Part shown: piece after piece, positions 10,712-18,869 of the stretch | Layout of the letters: the number at the start of each line of letters is the position of its first letter | How positions within the stretch are numbered: position 1 is the first letter of the stretch | Notes under the pieces: generated by a model | Databases searched by the model: none | The model's input: the letters and a program-made list of their open reading frames with translations, nothing else | Told to the model about the DNA's origin: nothing | Position numbers and translations under genes: made by a program | Source of the DNA: Variovorax paradoxus B4 | GTDB taxonomy: Bacteria; Pseudomonadota; Gammaproteobacteria; Burkholderiales; Burkholderiaceae_C | Length of the DNA: 64,000 nt | Direction: 5' to 3' | NCBI RefSeq assembly: GCF_000463015.1 | Contig: NC_022247.1 | Span: 2,790,001-2,854,000 of the forward strand

Positions 10712-11617
10712 ATGATTCAGGACTTCAAGGGCAAGACGGCCGTACTCACCGGCGCGGGTTCGGGCTTCGGCCTCGAGTGCGCGCGCATCGGGGCCGCGCG
10801 CGGCATGAACCTCGTGCTGGTCGACGTGCAGCAGGACGCGCTCGACAAGGCGCGCACCGAGATGGAAGCCGCCGGCGTGCAGGTGCTGGCCCGCAAGGTC
10901 GACGTATCGGACGCCGCCCAGATGGAGGCCCTGGCCGCCGCCGTGAAGGAGCGCTTCGGCGCGCCGCACTTCGTGTTCAACAACGCCGGCGTGGGCGCGG
11001 GCGGCCTGGTGTGGGAAAACACCGTGGCCGATTGGGAATGGGTGCTCGGCGTGGACCTGTGGGGCGTGATCCACGGCGTGCGCCTGTTCACGCCGATGAT
11101 GCTCGAGGCCGCCGCGAAAGACCCGGCCTACCGCGCCCACATCACCAACACCGCGAGCATGGCCGGGCTGCTCACGCCGCCCAACATGGGCATCTACAAC
11201 GCCGCCAAGGCCGCGGTGGTGAGCCTGACCGAGACGCTGTACCAGGATCTGAACCTCGTCACCGACCAGATCGGCGCGAGCCTGCTGTGTCCGTACTTCG
11301 TGCCCACGGGCATCACGAGCAGCGAGCGCAACCGGCCGAACGCGCCTAAGGAAACCGAGCTCACCAAGAGCCAGCTGATCGGCCAGGCCATGAGCAACAA
11401 GGCCGTGAGCAGCGGCAAGATCACCGCGGCCGAGGTGGCGGCGAAGGTGTTCGACGCGATCAGCGACAACCAGTTCTACGTGTTCAGCCACCCGAAGGCG
11501 CTGGGCAATGTGCGTAGCCGCATGGAGAACATTGTGGCGGTCAAAAACCCGGCCGATCCGTTCCTCGAACGGCCGGAGATCGGGCAGAAGTTGCGCGAGC
11601 AGTTGCGCGCGGGCTGA
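10712..11617 (+). CDS. SDR family NAD(P)-dependent oxidoreductase
   Basis: This 301-residue SDR starts MIQDFKGKTAVLTGAGSGFG, giving the TGxGSGxG cofactor motif at residues 13-20. NNAGVGAGG, NTASMAG and the catalytic YNAAK follow. Later text (GASLLCPYFVPTGI) matches the group of ~300-residue SDRs often found with acyl-CoA dehydrogenases. AAGGA lies 11 nt upstream of the chosen ATG at 10712; the frame stays open further upstream but only antisense-like text is read. The 107-nt gap before it contains inverted GGCACC/GGTGCC words but no clear terminator. Confidence 0.92.
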   Translation: MIQDFKGKTAVLTGAGSGFGLECARIGAARGMNLVLVDVQQDALDKARTEMEAAGVQVLARKVDVSDAAQMEALAAAVKERFGAPHFVFNNAGVGAGGLVWENTVADWEWVLGVDLWGVIHGVRLFTPMMLEAAAKDPAYRAHITNTASMAGLLTPPNMGIYNAAKAAVVSLTETLYQDLNLVTDQIGASLLCPYFVPTGITSSERNRPNAPKETELTKSQLIGQAMSNKAVSSGKITAAEVAAKVFDAISDNQFYVFSHPKALGNVRSRMENIVAVKNPADPFLERPEIGQKLREQLRAG

Positions 11618-11630
11618 GCTTTGTTCAGGG

Positions 11631-11760
11631 CGTTGTTGTTCAGGGCGCGTGCACAGGCCACCGGATACTCCCCTCCGCGAATGTCCCCCGGCCTGCGGCC
11701 TCCTCCTTGATTTCGCTGCGGGGAGCACCCGATGCCCTGCGCACCAGGGCACGCTCTGGG
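11631..11760 (+). repeat. Dispersed intergenic repeat, copy A
   Basis: This noncoding stretch follows the SDR gene. It begins TTGTTCAGGGCG, repeats TTGTTCAGGGCGCGTGCACA, then carries a core (11672-11733) with CTCCGCGAATGTCCCCC, a CTCCTCCTT tract and ATTTCGCTGCG, and ends with CCAGGGCACGCTC. A second related copy lies at 17581-17730, with the core in the opposite orientation and the flanking GGGCGCGTGCACAGG word in the same orientation. The sharing of these words over about 130 bp is directly visible. What the element does is unknown. Confidence 0.65.
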
Positions 11761-11774
11761 TGCATGGGCAGATT

Positions 11775-12701
11775 TCAACCCTCAGCGGCCTGCGACGCAA
11801 TCCACTCCCACACGGCGCGAACGGCCGGTTCGCCCTCATACCCGGCGGCCACCGCGAGGAAGTAGCTGCCCGTGTCGAGCGCCGGGCCGAAGGGCTGCAC
11901 CAGCGCGCCGCTGCGCAGCTCCTCGGCCGCGAGCGTGAGGCTCAGCAGCGCCACGCCGTGGCCCGCGAGCGCGGCAAGGATGGCGTGGGTCTCGTCCGAG
12001 AACGACAGGCCCGCGGCCTTCATCGACCGGCCTCGCGGCGGCGCGATGCCGGCTTCCTTGAACCACCGCGGCCACAGCGCGGGCGCTGCGGCGCCGGGCT
12101 GCCAGTCGCAATGGATCAACTGGTGCTTCGGCAGATCGCTCGCGCGCCTCAGGCCCAGCATCGGGCTGCACAGCGGCGCGTAGCGCTCGGGCATCAGCTC
12201 GCGTGACACCAGGCCCGGCCAGTTGCCGCTGCCCGATCGCACGGCGATGTCGGCGCCGCCGCGCGCCAGGTCGACCAGCGTGTCGCTGGCATGCAGCCGC
12301 AGCTCGATGCCGGGGCAGGCCTTGCGAAAAGCCACCATGCGCGGCAGCACCCAGCGTGCCGCGAAGGCGGTGTTGGTGGTGAGCGTGACGGCCTGCAAGG
12401 CCGACGGTTGGCGCAGCCTTTCGACGCCAGCCTCGAGCGCGTCGAAGCCGGCGCGCAGGTCGTCGAACAGCCGCTCTCCCGCGGGCGTCAGCGCGAGCTG
12501 CCGCGTGAGCCGGCGAAACAGCGGCCGGCCCAGCGTGTCTTCGAGCGCGCGCACCTGGTGGCTGATGGCCGAGGGCGTCACCGAAAGTTCGAGCGCCGCG
12601 CGCTGGAAGCTCAGGTGCGCGGCCGCCGCTTCGAAGGCCCGCAGAGAGAGCAGGGGCGGCAGCCGCCGCGGGCGCCGGATGGATGGGCCAATCTCGTTCA
12701 T
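11775..12701 (-). CDS. LysR family transcriptional regulator (GcvA-like)
   Basis: This is a 308-residue protein from the ATG at 12701. The N-terminal winged HTH (about residues 16-75: LRAFEAAAAHLSFQRAALELSVTPSAISHQVRALEDTLGRPLFRR) is followed by a two-lobed effector domain. The set RAFEAAAAHLSF/ISHQVRALE is the GcvA-like variety. It is divergent from the flavoprotein gene at 12802 with a 100-bp shared promoter region, the usual layout for a LysR regulator and its target. No strong Shine-Dalgarno precedes the start, and an upstream in-frame ATG at 12803 would overlap the neighbour, so it was not chosen. Confidence 0.9.
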   Translation of the reverse strand: MNEIGPSIRRPRRLPPLLSLRAFEAAAAHLSFQRAALELSVTPSAISHQVRALEDTLGRPLFRRLTRQLALTPAGERLFDDLRAGFDALEAGVERLRQPSALQAVTLTTNTAFAARWVLPRMVAFRKACPGIELRLHASDTLVDLARGGADIAVRSGSGNWPGLVSRELMPERYAPLCSPMLGLRRASDLPKHQLIHCDWQPGAAAPALWPRWFKEAGIAPPRGRSMKAAGLSFSDETHAILAALAGHGVALLSLTLAAEELRSGALVQPFGPALDTGSYFLAVAAGYEGEPAVRAVWEWIASQAAEG

Positions 12702-12801
12702 CGATGGAGAAATGATCGTTTGTCGAAGGTTGCGCGTGTCTCTAGATTCAGGACCTGCGCCGCCATTGTGGCAGTGCAAGACAGAACAGAGCATTTCATC
12801 C

Positions 12802-13530
12802 ATGAATACCGTGAACCTGAATCTTCTTCACATCGATGCCAGCGCCCGCCCGGGCCGCTCCGGCATCGATGCCCATGGCTCGCACACGCGCCGGCTGTCT
12901 GCGCGCTTCGTCGAGCGCTGGCGCGCGGCGCGGCCGAACGACCGCGTCGACTACCTCGACGTGGGCCAGCATCCGCCTGCGCATGTCGATGCCCGCTGGA
13001 TCCACGCCGCTTTCACCGCACCTGCCGAGCGCGAACCCTGGATGGCCGACGCGCTGGCCGAGAGCGACCGGCTGGTCGACCAGCTCGTTGCCGCCGACCT
13101 GATCGTGGTGGGCCTGCCGATGTACAACTTCAGCGTGCCCGCGCAGTTCAAGGCCTGGATCGACAACATCGTGCGCGTGGGCCGAACCTTCGGCTTCGAC
13201 CGTGCGCGCGGTGCGGTACCGTACTGGCCGATGCTTGCGGAAGCGGGCAAGCGCATGGTGCTGCTCGGCGCGCGCGGCGACCACGGCTACGACCCGGGCG
13301 GGCGCATCGCGCACCTGAACCATGCCGAGCGCACGGTGCGATCGGTGTTCGGCTACATCGGCATCACCGAGGTGTTCGAGGCCGCGGTGGAGTGCGACGA
13401 GTTCGGCGGCGAGCAGCTCGCAGAGTCGCTGCGGCAGGCGGAGCAGAAGGTCGACCGGCTGGCCGACCAGCTCGGCGCGACCATGCCGCGGTCAGCTCAC
13501 ACCGCCACCGGGCTGCGCTCCGAGAACTGA
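12802..13530 (+). CDS. FMN-dependent NADH-azoreductase / NAD(P)H oxidoreductase-like flavoprotein
   Basis: This 242-residue flavodoxin-like protein begins MNTVNLNLLHIDASARPGRSG. It contains VGLPMYNFSVPAQFKAWIDNIVRVGRTFGF, the FMN-binding signature of AzoR/quinone reductase proteins (PMYNF, LKAWID-like), and GARGDHGYDPGG. It would reduce quinones or azo dyes using NAD(P)H. The gene is divergent from a LysR regulator that probably controls it. Its 3' end overlaps the convergent aldo/keto reductase gene by 34 bp (13497-13530). The upstream part of the open frame (12223 onward) is antisense to the LysR gene and was excluded. Confidence 0.9.
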   Translation: MNTVNLNLLHIDASARPGRSGIDAHGSHTRRLSARFVERWRAARPNDRVDYLDVGQHPPAHVDARWIHAAFTAPAEREPWMADALAESDRLVDQLVAADLIVVGLPMYNFSVPAQFKAWIDNIVRVGRTFGFDRARGAVPYWPMLAEAGKRMVLLGARGDHGYDPGGRIAHLNHAERTVRSVFGYIGITEVFEAAVECDEFGGEQLAESLRQAEQKVDRLADQLGATMPRSAHTATGLRSEN

Positions 13531-14528
13531 CCGTTCCAGTACGGGTAGTAAGGGTAGGGCGGCGTCACCGCGCTGGCCGCATCGAGCCGCTTGATCTGGT
13601 CCGCGCTCAGTTGCCAGCCGAGCGCGCCGAGGTTCTGCCTGAGCTGCTCCTTGTTGCGCGCACCGATCAGCACGCTCGACACGGTGGGCCGCTGCAGCAG
13701 CCAGTTGAGCGCGATCTGCGGCAGGGTCTTGCCGGTTTCCTCCGCCACCTGGTCCATCGCATCGATCACGCGGTACAGGCGCTCCTCGTCCACGGGCGGC
13801 GCGAAGCCGGCGGTTTCATGCAGGCGGCTTCCGGCGGGCAGCGGCTGGCCGCGCCGCACCTTGCCGGTCAGCCGGCCCCAGCCCAGCGGACTCCAGACGA
13901 TGGCGCCCAGGCCCTGGTCCAGGCCCAGCGGCATGAGTTCGAATTCGTAGTCGCGGCCGATCAGCGAGTAGTAGGTCTGGTTGGCCACGAAGCGCTGCAG
14001 CCCGAGCCGGTCGGAGGCCGAGAGCGATTTCATCAGCTGCCAGCCCGAGAAGTTCGATGCGCCGATCAGCCGCACCTTGCCTGCCCGCACCAGGTCGTCG
14101 AGCGTGTCGAGCACCATCTCGACCGGCGTCATCGCATCGAAGGCGTGCAGCTGGAGGATGTCGATGTAGTCGGTGCCCAGGCGCTCGAGCGCGGCATCGG
14201 TCGCGGCGATCAGGTGGTGGCGCGAGGCGCCGACGTCGTTCGGCCCATCGCCGGCGCGCAGCGCGAGCTTGGTCGAGATGATGGCCTTGTCGCGCCGGCC
14301 CTTGAGCGCGGCGCCAAGGATCGATTCCGAAGCGCCGTTCGAATACACGTCGGCCGTGTCGAACAGCGTCACGCCGGCATCCAGCGCCAGGTCGACGATG
14401 CTGCGTGCGCCCTCGACGTCGGTATTGCCCCAGGCGCTGAAGAGCGGGCCTTGTCCGCCGAAGGTGCCGGCGCCGAAGCCGAGTGCGGGGACCTTGAAGC
14501 CCGAGCGGCCGAGAAAGCGTTGTTCCAT
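13497..14528 (-). CDS. Aldo/keto reductase
   Basis: This 343-residue TIM-barrel oxidoreductase begins MEQRFLGRSGFKVPALGFGAGTFGG. The catalytic tetrad can be placed: Asp and Tyr in FDTADVYSNGASE, Lys in IISTKLAL, His in ILQLHAFD. NADPH-binding text lies near the C-terminus (LIGARNKEQLRQNLGALGWQLS). Its branch resembles the YajO/Tas-type AKRs. It reduces aldehydes or ketones; the substrate is unknown. Gene ends overlap the convergent flavoprotein by 34 bp. Upstream, only 38 nt separate it from an MFS gene on the same strand, so they may be co-transcribed. Confidence 0.92.
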   Translation of the reverse strand: MEQRFLGRSGFKVPALGFGAGTFGGQGPLFSAWGNTDVEGARSIVDLALDAGVTLFDTADVYSNGASESILGAALKGRRDKAIISTKLALRAGDGPNDVGASRHHLIAATDAALERLGTDYIDILQLHAFDAMTPVEMVLDTLDDLVRAGKVRLIGASNFSGWQLMKSLSASDRLGLQRFVANQTYYSLIGRDYEFELMPLGLDQGLGAIVWSPLGWGRLTGKVRRGQPLPAGSRLHETAGFAPPVDEERLYRVIDAMDQVAEETGKTLPQIALNWLLQRPTVSSVLIGARNKEQLRQNLGALGWQLSADQIKRLDAASAVTPPYPYYPYWNGQFSERSPVAV

Positions 14529-14566
14529 GATGTTGTCTTTGTGGTGGATTTAAAAAGATGGAGAGT

Positions 14567-15757
14567 TCAGGCCTGCACCGAGGTGCAATCGGCTGTCGAG
14601 ACACTTCCTTCGCGCTGATCGAGCGAGCGGCTCCAGAGCGCGATCGCCAGCCCGATGAGCGTGAGCAGCGCAGCCACCCAGCCGAGCGCGCGCAGACCCG
14701 GGCCATGGTCGATGACCACGCCGCCCACCCACGCGCCGAGTGCATTGCCCAGGTTGAAGGCCGCGATGTTGAGGCTCGACGCCAGGTTCTGGCCCGCGCC
14801 CGAGGCCTTCTCGAGCACGCGCAGCTGCATCGGTGCCACGGTGGCGAACGAAGCGATGCCGAGCAGGCCGACGAACACCACGGCCGTGAACGGCGTTGCG
14901 ATGGTGAACTGCATCGCGCCAAGCACCGCGGCCAGTGCCACCAGCGTGCCGAGCACGGCGGGCATGGTCGACCTGTCGGCCAGCCTGCCGCCGAGGAGGT
15001 TGCCCACGGCCAGGCCACCGCCGAACACCAGCAGGATCGGTGACACCACCGATTCGGACAGGCCGGTGACCTGCGTCAGCAAGGGCTGGATGTAGGTGAA
15101 CACCACGAACACGCCCGCAAAGCCGAGCACCGTCATCGCCAGGCCGAGCAGCACCTGCGGCCGCGCGAGCACCGCGAGCTCCTCGCGCAGCGGCGCCGGC
15201 CTGGCTTCGCCCTTGACGCGGGGCACGAACACGGCAAGCACCGCAAAGGCCAGCACGCCGATCAGCGTCACCGCCCAGAAGGTGGCGCGCCAGCCGTACT
15301 GCAGCCCGAGCCAGGCCCCGGCCGGCACGCCCAGCAACGTGGCGGCCGTGAGGCCGGTGAACATGATGGCGATGGCCGAGGCGCGGCGTTCCGGCGCGAC
15401 CAGGCCGGTGGCCACCACCGAGCCCACGCCGAAGAAGGTGCCATGCGCGAGCGAGGTGACCACGCGCGCGGCCATCAGCAGCTCGTAGCTGGGCGCGAGC
15501 GCGCAGGCCAGGTTGCCGAGCGTGAAGATCGCCATCAGCGCGAGCAGCACGGTCTTGCGCGGCAGTTTGCGGGTGGCGATGGTCAGGATGGGCGCACCCA
15601 CGGCCACCCCGAGCGCATAGCCCGAGATCAGCAGGCCGGCGGCCGTGATGGAGACGTGGAGATCCGCCGACACCTGCATCAGCAGGCCCATGATGACGAA
15701 TTCGGTGGTACCTATTCCGAAGGCACCGGCGGTAAGGGCGAGCAGAGCGATTGGCAT
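14567..15757 (-). CDS. MFS transporter (AraJ/NepI-like efflux)
   Basis: This 396-residue, twelve-helix major facilitator begins MPIALLALTAGAFGIGTTEFVIMGLL, the characteristic first helix of the AraJ/SotB/NepI drug and sugar efflux branch (GxxTTEFVxxGLL). The second loop (ATRKLPRKTVLL) corresponds to the MFS motif A region. It likely exports small metabolites or drugs by proton antiport. It is divergent from the LysR gene at 15858, with a palindrome in the 100-bp gap between them. That arrangement suggests LysR-controlled efflux, possibly together with the downstream aldo/keto reductase. Confidence 0.9.
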   Translation of the reverse strand: MPIALLALTAGAFGIGTTEFVIMGLLMQVSADLHVSITAAGLLISGYALGVAVGAPILTIATRKLPRKTVLLALMAIFTLGNLACALAPSYELLMAARVVTSLAHGTFFGVGSVVATGLVAPERRASAIAIMFTGLTAATLLGVPAGAWLGLQYGWRATFWAVTLIGVLAFAVLAVFVPRVKGEARPAPLREELAVLARPQVLLGLAMTVLGFAGVFVVFTYIQPLLTQVTGLSESVVSPILLVFGGGLAVGNLLGGRLADRSTMPAVLGTLVALAAVLGAMQFTIATPFTAVVFVGLLGIASFATVAPMQLRVLEKASGAGQNLASSLNIAAFNLGNALGAWVGGVVIDHGPGLRALGWVAALLTLIGLAIALWSRSLDQREGSVSTADCTSVQA

Positions 15758-15816
15758 GATGGCTCAACTGTGCGGGCTGGCGGCCAGAATGACTAGAATG
15801 CCGCCCGGACATAGAC

Positions 15817-15835
15817 TTGTGACTTGAACTCACAA
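15817..15835. promoter_or_regulatory. Candidate LysR operator TTGTGA-N7-TCACAA
   Basis: A perfect 6-bp inverted repeat with a 7-nt centre (CTTGAAC) sits 22 nt upstream of the LysR start and 60 nt upstream of the divergent MFS start. The T-N11-A spacing typical of LysR boxes is satisfied (for example T15820 and A15832). Its position would allow autoregulation and control of the pump. Assigned from symmetry and context only. Confidence 0.5.
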
Positions 15836-15857
15836 TAGAAAGACGCAAGGAAACGCC

Positions 15858-16820
15858 ATGCCGCGCATCGACGTCAACCGCTCCGGCGAAATGGAAGCCT
15901 TCGTGCAGGTGGTCGAATCTGGTGGGTTCTCGGCGGCGGCGCGCCTGCTCGACATGACGCCTTCCGCGGTGAGCAAGCTCGTGGCGCGGCTGGAACTGCG
16001 GCTGGGCATCCAGCTGGTGCACCGCTCCACGCGCAAGCTGCAGCTCACGCCCGAGGGCCTGCATTTCTACGAGCGCAGCACGCGCGTGCTCGCCGACATG
16101 GACGAGGCCGAGCGCTGTGCCGCTGCGGGCGCCGCGCCGCGCGGGCGCGTGAGCATCAACGCGAGCGTGTCCTTCGGGCACCACCGGCTGGTACCGCTGG
16201 TGCCGCGCCTGCTCGAACTGCATCCGCAGATCACGCTGGACATCGCGCTCACCGACCGCATCGTCGACCTGATGGACGAGCGCGCCGACATCGCGATCCG
16301 CTGGGGCCAGCTGCCGCCATCCGACCTGGTGGCGCGGCGCCTTGGCGAAACCAGCCAGTCCATCGTGGCCTCGCCCGATTACCTCGCCAAGTACGGCACG
16401 CCGCACACGCCGCAGGAACTGGAGGCGCACAACCGCCTGGGCTGGACCTACCGGCGCAGCACGCCCGACTGGCCGCTGCGCGTGGACGGGCGAATGATGG
16501 CGTTGCCCGTGGCCGGGCCGGTTCGCGCGGGCGACGGCGAAACCCTGCGCCAGCTGGCCATTGCCGGCGCGGGCGTGGCGCGGCTGTCGCTGTATCACAT
16601 CCAGCACGACATCGATGCCGGCCGGCTGGTGCCGCTGCTCGAGGAATTCAACCCGGGCGAGGTGGAGCCGATCCACGCCGTGTACATCGGCAAGGCCGGC
16701 ACCTTGCCGGCGCGCGTGCGCGCGGTGCTCGACTTCCTGGTGGCGTGCTCGGGCGTGGGGGGAGGGCGCTACACGCTCAGACGCACCGCGCCGATGCCGG
16801 CGAATTCCGCCGTCACCTGA
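15858..16820 (+). CDS. LysR family transcriptional regulator
   Basis: This 320-residue protein has an N-terminal winged HTH (FVQVVESGGFSAAARLLDMTPSAVSKLVARLELRLGIQLVHRSTRKLQLT, about residues 12-62) and a LysR substrate-binding domain. The wording resembles the DhcR/PerR-like group common beside efflux genes. AAGGAAA lies 8 nt before the ATG. It is divergent from the MFS gene at 14567-15757. Its last 52 bp overlap the convergent FAH-family gene, an unusually long 3' overlap that keeps both reading frames intact. Confidence 0.92.
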   Translation: MPRIDVNRSGEMEAFVQVVESGGFSAAARLLDMTPSAVSKLVARLELRLGIQLVHRSTRKLQLTPEGLHFYERSTRVLADMDEAERCAAAGAAPRGRVSINASVSFGHHRLVPLVPRLLELHPQITLDIALTDRIVDLMDERADIAIRWGQLPPSDLVARRLGETSQSIVASPDYLAKYGTPHTPQELEAHNRLGWTYRRSTPDWPLRVDGRMMALPVAGPVRAGDGETLRQLAIAGAGVARLSLYHIQHDIDAGRLVPLLEEFNPGEVEPIHAVYIGKAGTLPARVRAVLDFLVACSGVGGGRYTLRRTAPMPANSAVT

Positions 16821-17539
16821 TCGCCGCGGCGGCAGGGCACGATGCCGACCCATGAGCCGGTGGTGACCACGGTGCCGGCCGGCGCCGTCTGCCCGTGCCG
16901 CGTGATGTGGCGCAGCCAGATCGGCAGGAGCCACGCCGGATCGGCCAGCGGATGGGTGCCTTCGCGCACCACGGTTTCCGATGGGCCGACCTTCGTTTCG
17001 CAGCGCTGCGAAGCCCAGTCGACCGCCGCATAGGGCTGCCATTCGCCGATCACAAGCGCGCCATGCACCTGCGAATCGGCCAGGCGCAGCAACGCGGGCG
17101 TGGCGGCCAGGTCCTGCCAGCGCGAATCGACGATCTCCACCGAGACCGCCATCGCATCGATGAGCGAAGCCGCATCGCCATGGTCGAGCGTCGCGGCCAT
17201 GGCGGGCGTCACGTCCTGCCCGAGCCGCAGCGCGATCTCCGCCTCGATGCCGGGCACATGAAAGGCAAGGTCGCTGAAGTCCGCCGGGCTCGTGCGCACG
17301 CCGGCCGGGGGCAGCGGTGCATGCGTGAGCGTGGCGCTGCGCGAGCCGCCGCCGGATTTCCAGACGCGGGGCACGGTCCCGTTGCCGAACCAGGCCAGCC
17401 CCGAAGAGACGGCGTCTTGCACTTCATAGGCCTGGACGGCCGTCTCCAGCGTGCCGAGCCAGGGCGTGGCATCGAGCGTCTGGTTCGTTTGGCGGGCCTT
17501 GATCAGGGCATTGGCGAGGGCTGTCATTGAGGGAGTCAT
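16769..17539 (-). CDS. 2-keto-4-pentenoate hydratase-like protein (FAH superfamily)
   Basis: There are 256 residues from ATG 17539; a second ATG at 17527 would give 252. Text such as YEVQDAVSSGLAWFG, VPGIEAEIALRLGQDVTPA (the E-x-E metal-binding region of the fold), VSVEIVDSRWQ and HGALVIGEW matches the MhpD/DmpE hydratase and decarboxylase branch of the fumarylacetoacetate hydrolase superfamily. Such enzymes hydrate 2-hydroxypenta-2,4-dienoate in aromatic meta-cleavage, but no other meta-cleavage gene is nearby, so the substrate is open. No clear Shine-Dalgarno supports either start. Confidence 0.82.
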   Translation of the reverse strand: MTPSMTALANALIKARQTNQTLDATPWLGTLETAVQAYEVQDAVSSGLAWFGNGTVPRVWKSGGGSRSATLTHAPLPPAGVRTSPADFSDLAFHVPGIEAEIALRLGQDVTPAMAATLDHGDAASLIDAMAVSVEIVDSRWQDLAATPALLRLADSQVHGALVIGEWQPYAAVDWASQRCETKVGPSETVVREGTHPLADPAWLLPIWLRHITRHGQTAPAGTVVTTGSWVGIVPCRRGDQVTAEFAGIGAVRLSV

Positions 17540-17580
17540 GGGGGGATTGTCTTCGCTGCTTTTGTCTTGTTCGGGACGTT

Positions 17581-17730
17581 TTTGTTCGGGGCGCTGCTGT
17601 ACAGGGCGCGTGCACAGGGCACGCTCGTGGTGTACAGCTAACGACCGCTCCGCATAACGCTCCCGTCGATGGGGTGCCTTGCGCAGCGAAATAAAGGAGG
17701 AGCCGAAGGCGGGGGACATTCGCGGAGCAA
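17581..17730 (-). repeat. Dispersed intergenic repeat, copy B
   Basis: This noncoding stretch between the FAH-family gene and the Bug gene shares words with copy A at 11631-11760. TTGTTCGGGGCG and CAGGGCGCGTGCACAGG run in the same direction, and the core (about 17668-17728) runs in the opposite direction: on the minus strand it reads CTCCGCGAATGTCCCCCG, CTCCTCCTTTATTTCGCTG. Divergence between the copies is moderate. With the surrounding bases it fills most of the 235-bp gap 17540-17774, in which I see no gene. Confidence 0.62.
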
Positions 17731-17774
17731 GGTACCCCGTCGGCGGGAGCGCACCTCGAACAACAGCGTTTGAA

Positions 17775-18755
17775 TCAAGTATCCACGTGCACCTTGCCAT
17801 CCTTCACCACCTTCGCCCACTTGGCGATCTCGGTGGCGATGAACTGCTTGAACTTGTCCTGCGAACCGCCGCCGTCCTCGGCGCCGTAGGTGTCGAGGCG
17901 CTCCTGCACGTCGGGCATCGCGAGCACCGCGTTGACGTCGCGATTGACTTTCTCGGCCACGCCTGCAGGCAGCTTGCCCGGGCCCGCAAGCCCATACCAG
18001 GTGGTGGCCTCGAAACCCGCAAAGCCCTGCTCCTGCATCGTGGGCACGCCCGGATGGCCCTTGGCGCGCTTGGTGCGCGTTTGCGCCACGGCCAGCACGC
18101 GGCCGCTCTTCACGTGCGGCGTGGCCGCGGTCATGGTCTCGAAGCTGTACTGGATCTGTCCACCCATCAGGTCGGCCAGCAGCGGGCCGCTGCCCTTGTA
18201 GGGCACATGCAGCGCATCCACCCGGGCCTGCAGCTTGAACATTTCCAGCGCCAGGTGCTGTGCCGAGCCCGCGCCCGCGGAGCCGAAGCTCACCGTGCCG
18301 GGCGAGGCCTTGCAGGCGGCCACGATGTCGTTCACCGTGAGCGCCTTCTGCGCCGGGCTGGCGATCAGCAGGTTGGGCGTGACGCCCACCAGCACGATCG
18401 GCACGAAGTCGCGCTCCACGCTGTAGCGCAGCTTGGGCTGCAGACTGGGCGCGAGCGCATGGCTGTTGATGTGCGCCATGAGCAGCGTGCTGCCGTCGCT
18501 GGGCTGCTGCGACACGTATTCGGCCGCCAGCACGCCGGCCACGCCGGCCTTGTTCTCGACGATGACCTGCTGGTTCCACATCACCGTGAGCTTCTGGGCC
18601 ACCACGCGCGCGAGCGCATCGGTGCCGCCGCCGGGCGGAAATCCCACCACGATGCGCACCGGCCCCGAAGGCCACTCCTGCGCGAAGAGCCGGGGCACGC
18701 CCAGCGTTGCGGCCGCGGCACCCGCGGCCTGAATCAGCGAACGTCTCTGCATCAT
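17775..18755 (-). CDS. Bug-family tripartite tricarboxylate transporter receptor
   Basis: This 326-residue periplasmic binding protein has an N-terminal export signal (MMQRRSLIQAAGAAAATLGVPRLFAQ), with a twin-arginine-like RR pair followed by a hydrophobic stretch. The Bug signature follows: VRIVVGFPPGGGTDALARVVAQKL and VIVENKAGVAGVLAAEYV. Later PYKGSGPLLADLMGGQIQYSFETM is also typical. Bug proteins capture carboxylates or other small solutes for TctAB permeases, none of which is encoded here. Position downstream of an aminotransferase on the same strand suggests a shared transcript and a carboxylate or amino-acid ligand. Confidence 0.92.
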   Translation of the reverse strand: MMQRRSLIQAAGAAAATLGVPRLFAQEWPSGPVRIVVGFPPGGGTDALARVVAQKLTVMWNQQVIVENKAGVAGVLAAEYVSQQPSDGSTLLMAHINSHALAPSLQPKLRYSVERDFVPIVLVGVTPNLLIASPAQKALTVNDIVAACKASPGTVSFGSAGAGSAQHLALEMFKLQARVDALHVPYKGSGPLLADLMGGQIQYSFETMTAATPHVKSGRVLAVAQTRTKRAKGHPGVPTMQEQGFAGFEATTWYGLAGPGKLPAGVAEKVNRDVNAVLAMPDVQERLDTYGAEDGGGSQDKFKQFIATEIAKWAKVVKDGKVHVDT

Positions 18756-18787
18756 CTTTGTCTCCGGTGTGTGGTGGGTCCGATGCG

Positions 18788-18844
18788 TGCCGGGCTGGAA
18801 AGCCCGGCAGGTGGTGGTGGCCGCCGCGCCGTTCGAGCGGCGCG
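18788..18844 (-). other. Two hairpins between aminotransferase and Bug genes
   Basis: The 114-nt gap holds two strong stems: TGCCGGGCT / AGCCCGGCA (18788-18796 with 18801-18809) and CGCGCCG / CGGCGCG (18825-18831 with 18838-18844). On the minus strand neither is followed by a U-tract, so they look like processing, stabilising or partial-attenuation structures that could set different levels of the two proteins. There is a T-run at 18856-18861, but only on the plus strand, where no gene ends. Confidence 0.45.
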
Positions 18845-18869
18845 CTGCGGCCGGTGTTTTTTCTTGCGA

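Noticed and set aside
12702..12801. A defined LysR operator between the LysR and flavoprotein genes
   Set aside because: I could not find a convincing palindrome or T-N11-A box with symmetric arms in this gap, so none is annotated.
14550..17042. Minus-strand open frame of 830 codons spanning three genes
   Set aside because: It crosses the MFS gene, the LysR gene and their intergenic region in a frame with no recognisable protein, whereas real motifs are in other frames.
11631..17730. Composite transposon or genomic island bounded by the two related repeats
   Set aside because: No transposase, integrase or target duplication is visible. The genes between have normal composition, and the repeats are more likely dispersed intergenic elements.
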